From Enterococcus sp. DIV0212c (GTDB lineage Bacteria > Bacillota > Bacilli > Lactobacillales > Enterococcaceae), in the NCBI RefSeq assembly GCF_017377505.1, contig NZ_JAFREN010000029.1, positions 1-64,000 of the forward strand: DNA of 64,000 nt, written 5' to 3'. Position 1 is the first letter of the stretch, and each line of letters begins with the position of its first letter. The notes beneath the pieces were generated by a model. That model did no database searches, was not told the origin of the DNA, and saw only the letters and a program-made list of their open reading frames with translations. This document shows positions 25,755 through 35,535 of this stretch, piece by piece. Made by a program: the position numbers and the translations under genes.

Positions 25755-27251
25755 ATGAATTACAATGTTTTGCTAGTTGATGATGAATACATGATCGTTA
25801 ACGGTTTGAAAAGGATTATTTCATGGGAAACAGAAGGATTTTCTATTAAAGGAACAGCCCGAAATGCAAAAGAAGCGTTAACTATGATGGAAATAGAATC
25901 AATAGACCTTGTGATAACAGATATTACGATGCCGGAAATGACCGGATTAGAATTTATTGAAGCTGCTCAAAATGAAGCAAAACAGTTTGAATTTATGATT
26001 CTTTCTGGTTACCAGAAGTTTGATTTTTTAAAAGGTGGACTGCAGCTTGGAGCGATCAATTACTTGATGAAACCTGTGGATAAACTAGAGCTTTTAAAAA
26101 GCGTGAGAAAAGCAAAAAAACGTTTGGACAATCGGAATCAACAAGAAACTAGAAACGGTTTGTATAGTGAAATTTTATTGTCTCAATGGGTCAATGGTGA
26201 AATCGATAAAGATAACTTTGAAGAACTGGATCAACTAGTCAACACTGCAGAAAAATCAGACTGGACAGTGTTATTAGTGGAAGTCACACGTGAAAAAAAA
26301 GCTCAAGTTGTTAAGTGGTTGGAAGGCCAACAACAATCCTTATTTTTTTCGCGGAATTTGGGAGATAAGAGTTTGCTCGTACATATCTTTAAAGGCGGCA
26401 AGTATCAACTGAATCAACTCCTAGCAGCGAATCCCTTACAAATAGATGAAGACAATAGTTGGTTAATTAGTGTGGGCGAGACGGTTAGCGACTGGGAAGA
26501 TGTTCCAGATAGTTATGAAAAAGCAAATCAAACATTGCAGCGTTACAAGTTCTATGAAGCTAGTGGGAAAAATCTACTCTATTCCGTTTTTTCAGATGAT
26601 TTTGATCTATCAGCAGATATCATCAATTTTAATAAAACGTTGATGGTAGGTGATTTTACTACGATTGAGACTACGATTGCTGAGATTTTTGCTAAGACGC
26701 AAAAGATAGGCGCTCGCCCAGAAGACGTTCGACATATTACATTTATGCTTTTTATGGATATCTATCGACGTTTTAATCATTTAGATGAAGGAGAATACCA
26801 ACAAGTTTTAGATGATATCAATCACTCATCGAATGCCGATAAATTACGTGAGATTCTATCAACCACTGTTAAACAAATCACTCGGGAAAAAATAGCGTAT
26901 GATTATTCAGAAAATGTTCAAAAAGTAATTGATAAAATTCGTTCAGAGTATACCAGTGAACTAACTTTGAAATGCGTGGCGCAGTCTTTACATCTCAATG
27001 TAATGTACTTGGGCCAGTTATTTAAGAAAGAAACCAAAAAGAGCTTTTCTCAATACTTGAACCAATATCGTATGAAAAAAGCGCAGAACCTATTGTTGTA
27101 TACAGATGATAATGTTAATGAAATAGCGGATAAAATCGGTTTTAACAATAGTACTTATTTCTCACAGATTTTTAAAAAGATGAACGATTTAACACCGAAA
27201 GAGTTTCGAGAAAAGTATAAACACCATTATGATTCTGTGGGAGAAGAATGA
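25755..27251 (+). CDS. YesN-like response regulator with AraC DNA-binding domain
   Basis: 498 residues. The receiver domain occupies residues 1-120, with phosphoacceptor Asp56 in VITDITMPEMTGLEF and Lys in NYLMKPVDK. A middle helical region follows, then a C-terminal AraC pair of helix-turn-helix motifs (about 395-490: LTLKCVAQSLHLNVMYLGQLF and VNEIADKIGFNNSTYFSQIFKK). It is expected to activate the importer operon and perhaps the glycosidase genes on either side. Confidence 0.94.
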   Translation: MNYNVLLVDDEYMIVNGLKRIISWETEGFSIKGTARNAKEALTMMEIESIDLVITDITMPEMTGLEFIEAAQNEAKQFEFMILSGYQKFDFLKGGLQLGAINYLMKPVDKLELLKSVRKAKKRLDNRNQQETRNGLYSEILLSQWVNGEIDKDNFEELDQLVNTAEKSDWTVLLVEVTREKKAQVVKWLEGQQQSLFFSRNLGDKSLLVHIFKGGKYQLNQLLAANPLQIDEDNSWLISVGETVSDWEDVPDSYEKANQTLQRYKFYEASGKNLLYSVFSDDFDLSADIINFNKTLMVGDFTTIETTIAEIFAKTQKIGARPEDVRHITFMLFMDIYRRFNHLDEGEYQQVLDDINHSSNADKLREILSTTVKQITREKIAYDYSENVQKVIDKIRSEYTSELTLKCVAQSLHLNVMYLGQLFKKETKKSFSQYLNQYRMKKAQNLLLYTDDNVNEIADKIGFNNSTYFSQIFKKMNDLTPKEFREKYKHHYDSVGEE

Positions 27252-27262
27252 ACAGGCCAATA

Positions 27263-27306
27263 AAAAAACGAACTGGATGATCTTTTATCTCCAGTTCGCT
27301 TTTTTA
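27263..27306. terminator. Bidirectional terminator
   Basis: CGAACTGGA pairs with TCCAGTTCG, with A and T runs outside. It lies between the converging yesN and GH92 genes. Confidence 0.88.
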
Positions 27307-27310
27307 TTAG

Positions 27311-29452
27311 TCAAATACTAAATGGAAGTTGCTCTTCTTTGTAATTTTTTGGTCTAGGGACAGTGCCTAACGTAAAATCAATCTTGCCGCCGTTCATCAA
27401 TGATTCATGATCAAAAATTAGACTTTCGTGTAACGAATCATTGTAACGAATATGGTCGACAAATTGCTGCTGCTCCTGATTTGGGCTAGTGGTAATCGTC
27501 AATGTTTCCCCGTTAGATAAATGAATAACTGCTCTATCAAATAATGGTATGCCGATAACATATTCACCTGAACCAGGACAAACAGGATAAAGTCCTAATG
27601 AGTTAAAAATATACCAGCTAGCCATGCTCCCATTATCTTCATCACCAGGAAAACCAGTGGGGCTGTCATTGAATTCTTGAATCATTAATTGTTTTAGCAA
27701 AGGCTGGGCAAATTCAGGTTTACCAAGGTAACTGAACAGATAAGGTAGGTGGAAGCTTGGTTGATTAGAAATCGCCAGTTGCCCAAATTCAGTAGCAGCC
27801 ATCTCGCTCATTTCATGAATTTCAAAACCGTATCCATCGACGTTAAAGGCAGGTGATTGATTACATAAATCAATTAATTTCTCTAGGAACTTATCTTGTC
27901 CCCCGAAAGCTTTGATCAATCCTTTAAAATCATGATAAACAGCAAAACTACTTTGCCAAGCGCTCCCCTCGGCGTAATCTCCGCCCCAACGATGGCTGTC
28001 AAAATCCTCTTTGAATGTACCGTCTGTCTGTTTAGCACGCATGAAATCAGTGCTAGGATCAAAAATAGTTAGATAATTCTTCGCCTGTTGGCCATAATGT
28101 TCAGCTATAATAGATTCTTTTAATGTCTTGGCTACTTGACTGATGCAAAAATCACTGTAGCAATAATCCAAAGTATGGTTGACTGATTCGTGATAATGAG
28201 CAGGAACGTAGCCGTAGGTCAAATAGTCAGTGGTTCCTTGTCTCCCGTAATTTGAATTTTCACTTTGGATCGTGGCTCCTTTGATCATGGCATCTAAAAA
28301 TTCAGGCATCAAATCAGGTCGAATATTTTTCACTGCCGCATCTGCGATCACTGCATCAATCAAGGTTCCCGGCATCAAACCTCTCTCATCGGGCGAAAGC
28401 CATTTAGGCAAATAGCCACTTTCCCGATAACTATTTAAAAAACCTTCCAGCATTTCTGCATATTTTTCTTGAGCAATCAATGAATATAAAGGATAAACGG
28501 TTTTATAAGTATCCCAAAAGCCATTATTTGTATAGAGAAATCCCGGTTTTACTTCCTTAGCCAACGTATCATAATGAATAATTTGCTCATCAGAATCTTT
28601 CTCATAAAATGTCTGTGGAAATAAAAATGCACGATATAAATTATGATAAAACGTTGATCGGCGTTGCGGGTTTTTATCTTGGATATCGATTTTATTTAGA
28701 TAATGCGCCCATTGTTCTTCTGACTGTGCAAGGTAATCTTCTGGCTGCCAATCAAGTTCTCGGGATAAATTTAATTTGGCTTGTTCTAAGTTGATAAAAG
28801 AAGTACCAAACTGAATGATTTGCTCCTTGATATCACCGAATGAAAAAGTGATACAGCCATCTGTTCCAACTTGTTCTAAAGGATTCTCCAGAGTCAGAGG
28901 TTGCTGAAAACGCAAAGTGAAATAAAAAGAAAAATCTTTGTCCTCACAACCTGCATAGTTTATGATCGAGCCGGAAACGGTATGAGCATCTTCAATCGTT
29001 AGTTGGTATTTTCCAGGTAATGAAAGTAAGAGCCCAGCATCTTTTTGCGTGTAATGTACTGTTAAAACACCACCGTACATACTAGGGATCAAGCGAGTTG
29101 TCAGTTGATAGCGTTGTGCAGTGATTTCTAAATAGTTTGGGTTAAAAACGCTTTCATCTGGTCGGTAAGAAGATTGAGTATGAAAAACACTCTGCTCTTT
29201 TAGCTTGCCATTAAAAGGCTGCATAACAAAATAACTAAAGTCCCCCATCCAAGGACTGGGTTGATGTGTTAAACGGAACCCTTGAAAGACTCGGTCGCGA
29301 GGGTTAAACCACCAGCTACCATTCTCTCCATTGGTTTGTGGGGCAAAATAATTCATGCCAAACGGCACACCAGTATAGGGTAGGCAGTTGCCGTTTGAAA
29401 AAGAGTGTTGGTTATCAGTTCCATGTCTAGTATCGATTAAGGTTGCTTCCAT
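27311..29452 (-). CDS. GH92 alpha-mannosidase (cytoplasmic)
   Basis: 713 residues with no signal peptide. It opens with the N-terminal beta-sandwich (IDTRHGTDNQHSFSNGNCLPYTGVPFGMNYFAPQ) and continues into the (alpha/alpha)6 barrel: GFWDTYKTVYPLYSL and GFPGDEDNGSMASWYIFNSLGLYPVCPGS are GH92 hallmarks, holding the calcium site and acidic catalytic residues. GH92 enzymes remove terminal alpha-1,2-linked (some alpha-1,3) mannose from high-mannose glycans. The gene starts 3 nt after the repressor gene stop, with AAAGGAG inside the latter, so the two are co-translated. Confidence 0.95.
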   Translation of the reverse strand: MEATLIDTRHGTDNQHSFSNGNCLPYTGVPFGMNYFAPQTNGENGSWWFNPRDRVFQGFRLTHQPSPWMGDFSYFVMQPFNGKLKEQSVFHTQSSYRPDESVFNPNYLEITAQRYQLTTRLIPSMYGGVLTVHYTQKDAGLLLSLPGKYQLTIEDAHTVSGSIINYAGCEDKDFSFYFTLRFQQPLTLENPLEQVGTDGCITFSFGDIKEQIIQFGTSFINLEQAKLNLSRELDWQPEDYLAQSEEQWAHYLNKIDIQDKNPQRRSTFYHNLYRAFLFPQTFYEKDSDEQIIHYDTLAKEVKPGFLYTNNGFWDTYKTVYPLYSLIAQEKYAEMLEGFLNSYRESGYLPKWLSPDERGLMPGTLIDAVIADAAVKNIRPDLMPEFLDAMIKGATIQSENSNYGRQGTTDYLTYGYVPAHYHESVNHTLDYCYSDFCISQVAKTLKESIIAEHYGQQAKNYLTIFDPSTDFMRAKQTDGTFKEDFDSHRWGGDYAEGSAWQSSFAVYHDFKGLIKAFGGQDKFLEKLIDLCNQSPAFNVDGYGFEIHEMSEMAATEFGQLAISNQPSFHLPYLFSYLGKPEFAQPLLKQLMIQEFNDSPTGFPGDEDNGSMASWYIFNSLGLYPVCPGSGEYVIGIPLFDRAVIHLSNGETLTITTSPNQEQQQFVDHIRYNDSLHESLIFDHESLMNGGKIDFTLGTVPRPKNYKEEQLPFSI

Positions 29453-29455
29453 TCG

Positions 29456-30490
29456 TTAATTCTCCTTTGTTGAGTTGCGAATAATTTGTTTTACAGGGAC
29501 TTGCTGGTCTACTGGAATCACATGTTTTTCAATCCAGTCAATCAGCATCGTGCCCGCAAGTTTTCCCATTCCTTTAAAATCTTGAGCAATCGTTGTGAGT
29601 GCAGGATCGATCAATGAGGCTGCTTGGATATTATCAAAGCCGACAACGGACAATTGAGTTGGTATATCAATGTCAGATCGTTTTGCTTGATTCATTAGTG
29701 AAATCGCAACTAAATCATTTTCACAGACCACACCTGTAACGGCATTTTCTTTGAGATAAGTCATAACATCGGCGTTTACAAAAGCTTGTTTGTCTGTTAA
29801 GGCTGTATGAAAAGATAAGTGCTGTTCTTTTGTTGCATGAATATAGCCTAAATAGCGCTGACGTACTGATTGAGGTAAAGTCGGTTCTCCAAAAATATAA
29901 GCGATCCTCTGATGTCCTTGGGCAGCTAAATAATTGGTTGCCATAGCACCACCAGAAAAGTTATCAGATTGAACCGTTGGGTAAGGTAGGTCATGGATTT
30001 TTTTATCTAAGATAATAACTGGAAATTGCTGAATAGACAGCTCGAATAAGGTGTCTAAAAAATCTTCTGTATTGTGTGCATAGTAAATCATGCCGTCAAA
30101 ATCTTCGATGATATCCGCTGCCTGTTTATTGATCAAAAATTCTGCTGAGGACATGATAACCTCATAATGATGCTGACTTGTTACAGGAGCTAGTCCTTCA
30201 TTGAAGTTTCCAAGAGAAAGATCGTTTACAAATGGAATCAAAAATAAAATGCGAGAAACTTTTTTCTTCTTAGGTTTCTGTTTTTGGACGTAACTACCTT
30301 TTCCTTGAATGCGGTAAATCAATCCTTGACTCTCCAACTCCGTCAACGCTCTTTTAGAGGTGATGCGGCTAACATTGTAAGTTTGAGAGAGTTCTTTTTC
30401 AGTAGGAAGTTGAGCGTTTTCTAGTAATTGACCTGTTTCGATTGCGTGTAACAAGTCATCGATGATTTTCTTATATAGTGGTTTAGACAT
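29456..30490 (-). CDS. GntR-type repressor with LacI-like sugar-sensing domain
   Basis: 344 residues from the ATG at 30488-30490 (AGGAG 7 nt before); longer frames from 30634 run through the promoter and operator. An N-terminal GntR winged helix (residues 1-70: LPTEKELSQTYNVSRITSKRALTELESQGLIYRIQGKGSYV) is followed by a periplasmic-binding-protein-like domain of the LacI/AraR kind. Two identical 16-bp sites, one over its own -10 and one over the GH125 operon start, are the likely operators. The effector is probably mannose or a mannoside; that is inference. Confidence 0.93.
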   Translation of the reverse strand: MSKPLYKKIIDDLLHAIETGQLLENAQLPTEKELSQTYNVSRITSKRALTELESQGLIYRIQGKGSYVQKQKPKKKKVSRILFLIPFVNDLSLGNFNEGLAPVTSQHHYEVIMSSAEFLINKQAADIIEDFDGMIYYAHNTEDFLDTLFELSIQQFPVIILDKKIHDLPYPTVQSDNFSGGAMATNYLAAQGHQRIAYIFGEPTLPQSVRQRYLGYIHATKEQHLSFHTALTDKQAFVNADVMTYLKENAVTGVVCENDLVAISLMNQAKRSDIDIPTQLSVVGFDNIQAASLIDPALTTIAQDFKGMGKLAGTMLIDWIEKHVIPVDQQVPVKQIIRNSTKEN

Positions 30491-30506
30491 TATAATTCTC
30501 CTAATC

Positions 30507-30522
30507 GTGAAATGATATATCA
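30507..30522. promoter_or_regulatory. Operator 1 of the GntR/LacI-type repressor
   Basis: GTGAAATGATATATCA, containing the 14-bp palindrome AATGATATATCATT (30511-30524). It overlaps the repressor gene's own -10. Confidence 0.75.
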
Positions 30523-30544
30523 TTAATGGTAGTTTACCATACAA
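30516..30544 (-). promoter_or_regulatory. Promoter of the repressor-GH92 operon
   Basis: On the minus strand TTGTAT (30539-30544), 17-bp spacer, GATATA (30516-30521). The -10 lies inside operator 1, so the operon should be autoregulated. Confidence 0.65.
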
Positions 30545-30582
30545 AGAAAAAGAGTTCAATTTAAAAATGTTAATAAAAACAG

Positions 30583-30611
30583 TAGACAAAACGCTTTCAT
30601 TAGCATATACT
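30583..30611 (+). promoter_or_regulatory. Promoter of the GH125-GH38-ROK-GH20 operon, with cre
   Basis: TAGACA (30583-30588), 17-bp spacer, TATACT (30606-30611). A cre-like site in reverse orientation (ACAAAACGCTTTCA, 30586-30599) lies across the -35 and spacer. Confidence 0.75.
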
Positions 30612-30617
30612 TTCGTT

Positions 30618-30633
30618 GTGAAATGATATATCA
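30618..30633. promoter_or_regulatory. Operator 2 of the GntR/LacI-type repressor
   Basis: GTGAAATGATATATCA, identical to operator 1 and 111 bp from it, placed over the expected transcription start of the GH125 operon. Confidence 0.75.
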
Positions 30634-30650
30634 ACTATTGGGAGGTTATT

Positions 30651-31940
30651 ATGACTTATAGCAAAATACCGAATTCCGTACAACAATTTATGGATAAAAT
30701 CACACAATTGTGTGGAGAAGCTCACGCTGGGTGGGCAGAGAACTTTAATGCAGCATTTGCTAATACATTAACGACAACGGTTAAAAGACAAGCGGACGGT
30801 ACAACATTCTTACTAACAGGTGACATTCCTGCTATGTGGTTGAGAGATTCGACTGCGCAGGTTCGTCCTTATTTAGTGATTGCAAAAGAAGATGAAGAAC
30901 TGAGAGATATGATTTGTGGCTTGGTTCAACGTCAATTTTTCTATATCACACTTGATCCGTATGCTAATGCATTCAATGAAACGCCAAATAGTGCTGGACA
31001 TCAAACGGATCACACGGCAATGACTCCTTGGATCTGGGAACGTAAATATGAAATCGATTCACTTTGTTATCCGATTCAGCTAGCTTATCTACTGTTTAAA
31101 AATACAGGAAGCACGCAGCAGTTTGATGAAAATTTTATTGAAGGGGTTAAAAAAATTCTGACAGTCTTTACGACAGAGCAGGAGCATCAACATTCGCCTT
31201 ATACTTTTGAAAGAGAGACAACGCGCTTAGAAGATACGCTTACAAATAATGGGCGGGGCAGTGAAGTCGGTAAAACAGGAATGACATGGTCCGGTTTCCG
31301 TCCTAGTGATGACGCGTGTCGTTATGGTTATTTAGTGCCATCGAATATGTTTGCAGTAGTTGTTTTAGGCTATATCGAAGAAATATTCACGGAAGTATTA
31401 TCTGACTCTGAAGTGGTCAAACAAGCGAATTCACTTAAAAATGAGATCAATGCTGGGATTAAAAAGTATGGAAAAACGGATAACCAACAAGGAACAACGA
31501 TTTATGCCTATGAAGTTGATGGGCTAGGAAACAGCAGTATTATGGATGATAGTAACATTCCTAATTTACTTTCAGCTCCTTACCTAGGGTACACAACTAT
31601 CGATGACTCAACGTATCAAGCAACACGAAAAACGATTTTAAGCAAAGAAAATTCTTATTTTTATGAAGGCAAATATGCCAAAGGAATTGGCAGCTCTCAC
31701 ACGCCAGAAAATTATATTTGGCCAATCGCTCTTGCGATGGAAGGAATGACGACAAAGGATAAGGCGGAAAAAGCCCGAATCTTGGATTCTTTAGTAGCAA
31801 ATGATGGCGGAACTCATTTAATGCATGAAGGTTTTGATGTAGATAATCCTGAAAACTATACACGTGAGTGGTTCTCTTGGGCAAATATGATGTTTTGTGA
31901 GTTGGTAATGGATTATTTTGATATTCGAGTGGAAAGATAA
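30651..31940 (+). CDS. GH125 exo-alpha-1,6-mannosidase
   Basis: 429 residues with no signal peptide; formerly DUF1237. Family blocks are GDIPAMWLRDSTAQVRPYL (about residues 57-75), AFNETPNSAGHQTDHTAMTPWIWERKYEIDSL, TGMTWSGFRPSDDACRYGYLVPSNMFA and the C-terminal NYTREWFSWANMMF. Known members remove alpha-1,6-linked mannose by a metal-independent inverting mechanism. It is first in a four-gene operon with GH38, ROK kinase and GH20. Confidence 0.95.
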   Translation: MTYSKIPNSVQQFMDKITQLCGEAHAGWAENFNAAFANTLTTTVKRQADGTTFLLTGDIPAMWLRDSTAQVRPYLVIAKEDEELRDMICGLVQRQFFYITLDPYANAFNETPNSAGHQTDHTAMTPWIWERKYEIDSLCYPIQLAYLLFKNTGSTQQFDENFIEGVKKILTVFTTEQEHQHSPYTFERETTRLEDTLTNNGRGSEVGKTGMTWSGFRPSDDACRYGYLVPSNMFAVVVLGYIEEIFTEVLSDSEVVKQANSLKNEINAGIKKYGKTDNQQGTTIYAYEVDGLGNSSIMDDSNIPNLLSAPYLGYTTIDDSTYQATRKTILSKENSYFYEGKYAKGIGSSHTPENYIWPIALAMEGMTTKDKAEKARILDSLVANDGGTHLMHEGFDVDNPENYTREWFSWANMMFCELVMDYFDIRVER

Positions 31941-31963
31941 CTAATGAAATGGAGCGTAAAATC

Positions 31964-34654
31964 ATGAAGAAAAAAGTTTATATCATCTCCCATTCTCATT
32001 GGGATCGTGAATGGTACATGCCTTATGAGCAGCATCATATGCGTTTAGTTGAGCTGATGGATGATGTGTTGGAACTAGCTGAAACAGATCCAGATTTTGA
32101 TAGCTTTCATTTAGATGGGCAAACAATTATTTTAGACGATTACTTACAAGTTAGGCCAGAGCAGAAAGAGGCTGTTCAAAAAGCAATCACAGATGGAAAA
32201 CTAAAAATTGGCCCATTTTATATCCTACAAGATGATTTTTTGATTAGTTCTGAATCCAATGTTCGCAACATGCTGATCGGTAAAAAAGAGAGTGAAAAGT
32301 GGGGGCCAGCTGTTAGATTAGGTTATTTTCCTGATACGTTTGGTAACATGGGGCAAACACCGCAAATGATGAAACAAGCTGGCTTAGATGCAGCAGCTTT
32401 TGGTCGTGGAGTAAAACCAGTTGGCTTTAATAATGAAGTGCTAGATGATGAAAATTATACATCTCAATATTCAGAAATGTGGTGGCAAGGACCAGATGGT
32501 AGTGTAGTTTTCGGCTTGCTGTTTGCAAATTGGTATAGTAATGGCAATGAAATACCGTCTGAAAAAGAAGCCGCCTTGGCTTTTTGGACGCAAAAATTAG
32601 CGGAAGCTGAAAAATTTGCTTCTACGGATCATTTGCTGATGATGAACGGCGTAGATCATCAACCTGTTCAAAAAGATGTGACAAAAGCAATCGCATTAGC
32701 AAATGAGTTATTTCCTGAATATGAATTTATTCATTCGAATTTTGATGAGTATCTGAAACAAATGCGCCAAGAATTGCCAGAAACGGTTGGAACGGTTACT
32801 GGAGAGCTGACAAGTCAAGAAACGGATGGTTGGTTTACATTAGCGAATACTGCTTCAGCCAGAGTATATTTAAAACAATGGAATACCCAAGTCGAACGAC
32901 AATTGGAAAATATAGCAGAACCATTGGCTGCAATGGCGTACGATTTAACGGGAAAATACCCGCATGATCAGCTAGACTACGCTTGGAAATTATTACTACA
33001 AAATCATCCCCATGATAGTATTTGTGGTTGTTCAGTAGATGAAGTTCATCGAGAAATGATGCCAAGATTTGAAAAAGCCAATGAAGTTGGGAAATTTTTA
33101 GCTGAAGAAGCATTGACGCATTTAGTTGAAGCTGTCGATACAGAAAGTTTTTCTGAGGCAAGTCATCCATTTGTTGTGTTCAATACATCAGGCTATGAAA
33201 AATCAGAGGTTGTAAAAGTCAAAGTAGAAACCGAAAGAAAACCATTCAAAGAAGGGGTTCCTCACGAATTGTGGGAAGCACTTGCGAAGGACGATACACC
33301 AACGTTTGAAGTCATTGATGTACACGGTGAAATCATTCCAGCTATTATTTCAAAACCAGAAATTAGCTTTGGTTATGATTTACCAAAAGACCGTTTTAGA
33401 ATCCCATATATGGCTAAGTATGTTGAAATTGAAATGCTAATCACAAATATGCCGGCATTTTCTTGGAATACTTTTGCATTGCAGGAAACCAAATCTCAAG
33501 TAGTAGATAAAACGTCAATGATCAAGGCTTTGAAAAATTATGAATTGGAAAATAGTTGTTTGAAGGTAACAATCAATGAAGATGGAACTTTAGAGGTATT
33601 AGACAAGGCAACAGATAGAACTTATAGTAAGTTGCTAACGATCGAAAATACAGGGGATATCGGCAATGAATATATTTTTAAACAACCTGAAGGAACGAGT
33701 CCAATTCTGTCTAGTGGATGTCCAGCAGAAATTTCTGTTGTTAAAGATGAGTCATTTGTGGCGCAAATAAAAATCATCCAACGTATGATGATTCCGAAAT
33801 CAGCAGATGATTTATTAGAACAAGAACAAAAATCTGTTGTTGACTTCCGTTATCGTAAAGCTGGGCGCTCGAAAGAATCACAAGAACTCACGATTGAAAC
33901 ATTACTGACGATGGAAAAAGATTCTGCTCATTTATTTTTTGAAACAACATTAGATAACCAAATGAAAGACCATCGTTTACGGATGCTGTTTCCAACAGGT
34001 ATCCAAGCAGAAACCCATGAAGCGGATAGTATTTATGAGGTTGTAACACGCCCGAATCAAGTCAGCAAAAGTTGGGAGAATCCAACGAATCCTCAACACC
34101 AACATGCCTTTGTTAACGTGCATGATGATATTTCAGGAATGACTGTTTCTAATTTTGGTTTGAATGAATATGAAATTTTACCTGAAAATAATACGATTGC
34201 GTTAACACTCTTACGAGCTGTGGGAGAAATGGGGGATTGGGGCTACTTCCCAACACCAGAAGCGCAATGTTTAGGTACGCATACGTTCAACTATGGTGTT
34301 GATTTTCATGGAGAAAAAGCACAACGTTATGCAACTTATCAACGAGCTTATGCAGCACAAATTCCGTTTAGTGTGAAAGCAACAGCGAGACATTCAGGGC
34401 AGTTGAAAACCAAAGATGCGTATTTAATTGTCGAGGGAGAAACATTTGCTACAACGGCAGTGAAAAATAGTGAAGATAATCAAGCGCTGGTTGTTAGAGG
34501 GTTTAATATGAGCGGGAAATCAGCTGAAGTGAAGATTGAGAAAATAGGAAGTAAGGAGTCAAGCTTACTGAATCTGTTGGAAGAAAAACAACAGGAACAC
34601 CCAACAAAGAATTTGAAGGCTTATGAAATTCGCACGATAGGATTTGACCGATAA
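31964..34654 (+). CDS. GH38 alpha-mannosidase
   Basis: 896 residues from the ATG at 31964, after GGAG; an ATG at 31949 lies at the ribosome site itself. The N-terminus VYIISHSHWDREWY gives the zinc-binding His and Asp. GYFPDTFGNMGQ holds the nucleophile Asp, and LLQNHPHDSICGCSVDEVHREM supplies the later His/Asp zinc ligands. The remainder is the all-beta C-terminal region. It has no signal peptide, so it works on imported glycans. The pneumococcal orthologue prefers alpha-1,3-mannose. Confidence 0.95.
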   Translation: MKKKVYIISHSHWDREWYMPYEQHHMRLVELMDDVLELAETDPDFDSFHLDGQTIILDDYLQVRPEQKEAVQKAITDGKLKIGPFYILQDDFLISSESNVRNMLIGKKESEKWGPAVRLGYFPDTFGNMGQTPQMMKQAGLDAAAFGRGVKPVGFNNEVLDDENYTSQYSEMWWQGPDGSVVFGLLFANWYSNGNEIPSEKEAALAFWTQKLAEAEKFASTDHLLMMNGVDHQPVQKDVTKAIALANELFPEYEFIHSNFDEYLKQMRQELPETVGTVTGELTSQETDGWFTLANTASARVYLKQWNTQVERQLENIAEPLAAMAYDLTGKYPHDQLDYAWKLLLQNHPHDSICGCSVDEVHREMMPRFEKANEVGKFLAEEALTHLVEAVDTESFSEASHPFVVFNTSGYEKSEVVKVKVETERKPFKEGVPHELWEALAKDDTPTFEVIDVHGEIIPAIISKPEISFGYDLPKDRFRIPYMAKYVEIEMLITNMPAFSWNTFALQETKSQVVDKTSMIKALKNYELENSCLKVTINEDGTLEVLDKATDRTYSKLLTIENTGDIGNEYIFKQPEGTSPILSSGCPAEISVVKDESFVAQIKIIQRMMIPKSADDLLEQEQKSVVDFRYRKAGRSKESQELTIETLLTMEKDSAHLFFETTLDNQMKDHRLRMLFPTGIQAETHEADSIYEVVTRPNQVSKSWENPTNPQHQHAFVNVHDDISGMTVSNFGLNEYEILPENNTIALTLLRAVGEMGDWGYFPTPEAQCLGTHTFNYGVDFHGEKAQRYATYQRAYAAQIPFSVKATARHSGQLKTKDAYLIVEGETFATTAVKNSEDNQALVVRGFNMSGKSAEVKIEKIGSKESSLLNLLEEKQQEHPTKNLKAYEIRTIGFDR

Positions 34655-34671
34655 GAAGGAGCGTGATTTAA

Positions 34672-35535
34672 ATGGCTTATTATGGCTCAATTGAAGCGGG
34701 GGGAACGAAATTCGTTTGCGCTGTAGCGGATGAAGAGTTAAAAATCATTGAACGAATCAGTTTACCGACGACGTTGCCAGAAACGACATTGGAACAAGTT
34801 TTTACCTTTTTTGATGCGTATGACTTAAAGGCTTTAGGGGTAGGCTCGTTTGGACCAATCGATGTTAATCATAAATCAAGTACGTATGGTTATATTACCT
34901 CGACCCCTAAACCAGGTTGGAGAAATGTAAATCTTTTAGGCGCGTTAAAAGCGCATTATAATATCCCTATTGCCTGGACGACAGATGTTAATGCGGCAGC
35001 GTATGGTGAGATGCATTTGGGCGCTGGAAAAGATACGCAAAGTTGTATCTATTTGACAGTTGGCACAGGTGTGGGCGGCGGTGCAGTAGTAAATGGGACT
35101 GTTCTACAAGGATTTAGTCATCCTGAAATGGGGCACATTTCTGTTCAACGTTACCCAAATGATACTTTAGAAAGTACCTGCCCTTATCATGAAAATTGCT
35201 TAGAAGGTCTTGCTGCAGGACCTGCGTTAGAAAAACGAACTGGGATCAAAGGACAATTGCTTGAGGAAAATCATGATGTTTGGACGATGGAAGCTTTTTA
35301 TTTGGCACAAGTTCTGATGAACTACACATTAGTTTTATCACCAGAAAAAATCATTTTAGGTGGAGGTGTGATGAAACAAACGCACCTTTTACCGAAAATC
35401 AGAGAATCTTTAAAACAACAATTAGGCGGCTATGTAGCGTTTCCGCTTTTAGAGGAATATATTGTGGGCTGTGATTTAGGCGATAATAGTGGAACGATGG
35501 GCTGCTTGTTATTGGCAAAGGAACAATGTGCGTGA
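34672..35535 (+). CDS. ROK-family sugar kinase (fructokinase/mannokinase type)
   Basis: 287 residues. The ATP-binding motif is GSIEAGGTKFVCAV. The ROK signature is CIYLTVGTGVGGGAVVNGTVLQG, followed by the zinc motif with HPEMGHISV, CPYHENCLEGLAAGPAL. It is closest in type to GmuE/ScrK fructokinases, which also phosphorylate mannose. In this operon mannose released by GH92, GH38 and GH125 is the likely substrate, giving mannose 6-phosphate. Confidence 0.92.
   Translation: MAYYGSIEAGGTKFVCAVADEELKIIERISLPTTLPETTLEQVFTFFDAYDLKALGVGSFGPIDVNHKSSTYGYITSTPKPGWRNVNLLGALKAHYNIPIAWTTDVNAAAYGEMHLGAGKDTQSCIYLTVGTGVGGGAVVNGTVLQGFSHPEMGHISVQRYPNDTLESTCPYHENCLEGLAAGPALEKRTGIKGQLLEENHDVWTMEAFYLAQVLMNYTLVLSPEKIILGGGVMKQTHLLPKIRESLKQQLGGYVAFPLLEEYIVGCDLGDNSGTMGCLLLAKEQCA

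Noticed and set aside
35280..35474. 64-codon plus-strand ORF inside the ROK kinase gene
   Set aside because: It lies wholly within the kinase frame, out of phase, with no ribosome site.
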